Assembly: GCA_021791615.1 (NCBI GenBank)
Contig: JAJYWG010000081.1
Coordinates: forward strand, 1 to 6,064
DNA from: Actinomycetes bacterium
GTDB taxonomy: Bacteria; Actinomycetota; Acidimicrobiia; Acidimicrobiales; RAAP-2
Direction: 5' to 3'
DNA: 6,064 nt
Within the stretch, counting starts at the first letter, position 1; each line of letters starts with the position of its first letter. A model generated the notes under the pieces. That model was given only the letters and a program-made list of their open reading frames with translations. It was not told where the DNA came from and did no database searches. The position numbers were made by a program, and so were the translations under genes. Of this stretch, positions 5,618 to 6,064 are shown in pieces.

Positions 5618-5650
5618 CTTCACGTTTTAGGTGGGGACCACTTCACGTTT
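5618..5650. repeat. 10-base direct repeat with 23-base period, possible IS end
   Basis: CTTCACGTTT occurs at 5618-5627 and 5641-5650, with TAGGTGGGGACCA between. The spacer contains GTGG-GGA-CCAC, a small inverted repeat. Short tandem sites of this kind with GGGGACC cores resemble the repeated transposase-binding sites at the ends of IS21-type elements, but this is from memory of the general pattern and no istA or istB gene is in the window. Confidence 0.4.
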
Positions 5651-5704
5651 CGAGCTGCGGTCATCCTGCCAGAGGGCTGTGACACGCTCGGAGGTTCGGT
5701 AGCT

Positions 5705-5716
5705 CGTGTCGACACG
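5705..5716. repeat. Perfect 12-base palindrome
   Basis: CGTGTCGACACG is a perfect inverted repeat with no spacer. It overlaps one copy of the GACACGCT repeat at 5711-5718. It may be a binding site or part of the right-hand insertion sequence end, and chance is not excluded in GC-rich DNA. Confidence 0.35.
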
Positions 5717-5784
5717 CTCCTTGCTCGACCACGGCCGCGCCGATACGAGCTCGGCAGGGCGTTTCCGCGGGAACGTCCAGCCGA

Positions 5785-6063
5785 CTACGGGGATGCGCCG
5801 ACGAGGTCGCTGAGCGTGGTCCGCCGATGGCGCCTGGTCCGTGGAGGAAGACCCGCGCGCTTGCGGCGCTCGTCGTCTGCCCGTCGCACCTCGAAGGCGT
5901 CGGCGATCGCGAGGTTGCGGATGGCGAGGGCCGCGGCGAGCAACAGCGTCGGTCCGACGAGGCCCATCAGCCGACACCAACCTTTCCCGATGTCGATCGT
6001 CGCCGGATCCTTCACCCGGGCGTTCGAGCGCTCGACGCCGGTGCGGCGAGCGAACGAGCGGCG
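5785..6063 (-). CDS. Transposase C-terminal part (IS4 superfamily-like), 5' end outside window
   Basis: The minus-strand frame is open from the window edge to TAG at 5785-5787 (92 residues). It contains 'GVERSNARVKDP' and then 'RLMGLVGPTLLLAAALAIRN'. An F-(2)-R-(3)-E-(6)-K pattern is seen (Phe 6052-6054, Arg 6043-6045, Glu 6031-6033, Lys 6010-6012). This is the YREK transposase signature with Phe for Tyr, so the Glu is the likely third catalytic residue. The helix after it and the basic tail are usual for transposase C-termini. A GTG at 6015 inside the frame is not the real start, because the motif begins upstream of it. It is not the same element as the left-hand transposase, since the flanking residues differ. 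The family assignment is an inference from the signature. Confidence 0.65.
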   Translation of the reverse strand, partial: RRSFARRTGVERSNARVKDPATIDIGKGWCRLMGLVGPTLLLAAALAIRNLAIADAFEVRRADDERRKRAGLPPRTRRHRRTTLSDLVGASP

Positions 6064-6064
6064 C

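Larger units (their letters stand above)
5375..5784. other. Gene-free stretch with repeats between the pseudogene and the right transposase
   Basis: About 410 bases without a protein I can support. Open frames here are arginine- and serine-rich shadows typical of high-GC DNA. The stretch holds two sets of direct repeats (listed separately), a 12-base palindrome at 5705-5716, and three copies of GACACGCT (5425-5432, 5681-5688, 5711-5718). The end of the right-hand insertion sequence should fall in its right half, because the transposase stop is at 5785. I could not find a convincing promoter for the replication-relaxation gene. Confidence 0.5.

Noticed and set aside
5627..5980. Minus-strand 117-codon frame
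   Set aside because: It overlaps the transposase C-terminal part in another frame and shows only low-complexity Arg/Pro/Ser sequence in that part; nothing after the overlap resembles a known protein.
1..6064. CRISPR array, tRNA, rRNA or riboswitch
   Set aside because: I saw no regularly spaced repeat array, no tRNA-like cloverleaf and no conserved RNA element; the repeats near 5400-5720 are too few and irregular.

Overview
The window is GC-rich (by eye well above 60 %), uses many GTG starts, and its promoters have TANNNT-type -10 boxes with little or no 5' leader. Together these suggest an actinobacterium (Actinomycetota). A finer placement is not supported by what I can see. No housekeeping gene, rRNA or tRNA is visible, and the content is that of an accessory or island region.

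Layout. At the left edge is the 3' part of an IS4-superfamily (IS701-like) transposase, + strand, 2-1030. Next comes a two-part GNAT acetyltransferase, + strand, about 1100-2032. A type II toxin-antitoxin operon follows (Phd/YefM-type antitoxin 2174-2413, PIN/VapC toxin 2410-2790, + strand). A strong GNRA-loop hairpin (2801-2828) separates it from a convergent class I SAM-dependent methyltransferase (2896-3624, - strand). A second toxin-antitoxin operon on the - strand (antitoxin 3996-4268, RelE/ParE toxin 3724-3999) lies upstream of the methyltransferase and points the same way. Then comes a replication-relaxation family gene (4474-5374, - strand) broken by two single-base losses. An apparently gene-free stretch with repeats (5375-5784) follows. 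The right edge holds the C-terminal end of a second, unrelated transposase (5785-6063, - strand). It has the same YREK spacing, with F for Y.

How the parts work together. Each toxin-antitoxin pair has the antitoxin first, a 4-base GTGA overlap into the toxin, a -10 box placed so that transcription should begin at or within one base of the antitoxin ATG, and an inverted repeat over the promoter that is a natural autoregulatory operator. The methyltransferase lies between the two modules. The broken replication-relaxation gene and the two inward-facing transposase 3' ends indicate past plasmid or integrative-element ancestry with later IS activity. I see no convincing new defence system. The most useful observations are the paired leaderless toxin-antitoxin promoters, the two same-sign frameshifts, and the unassigned repeats next to the replication-relaxation gene.
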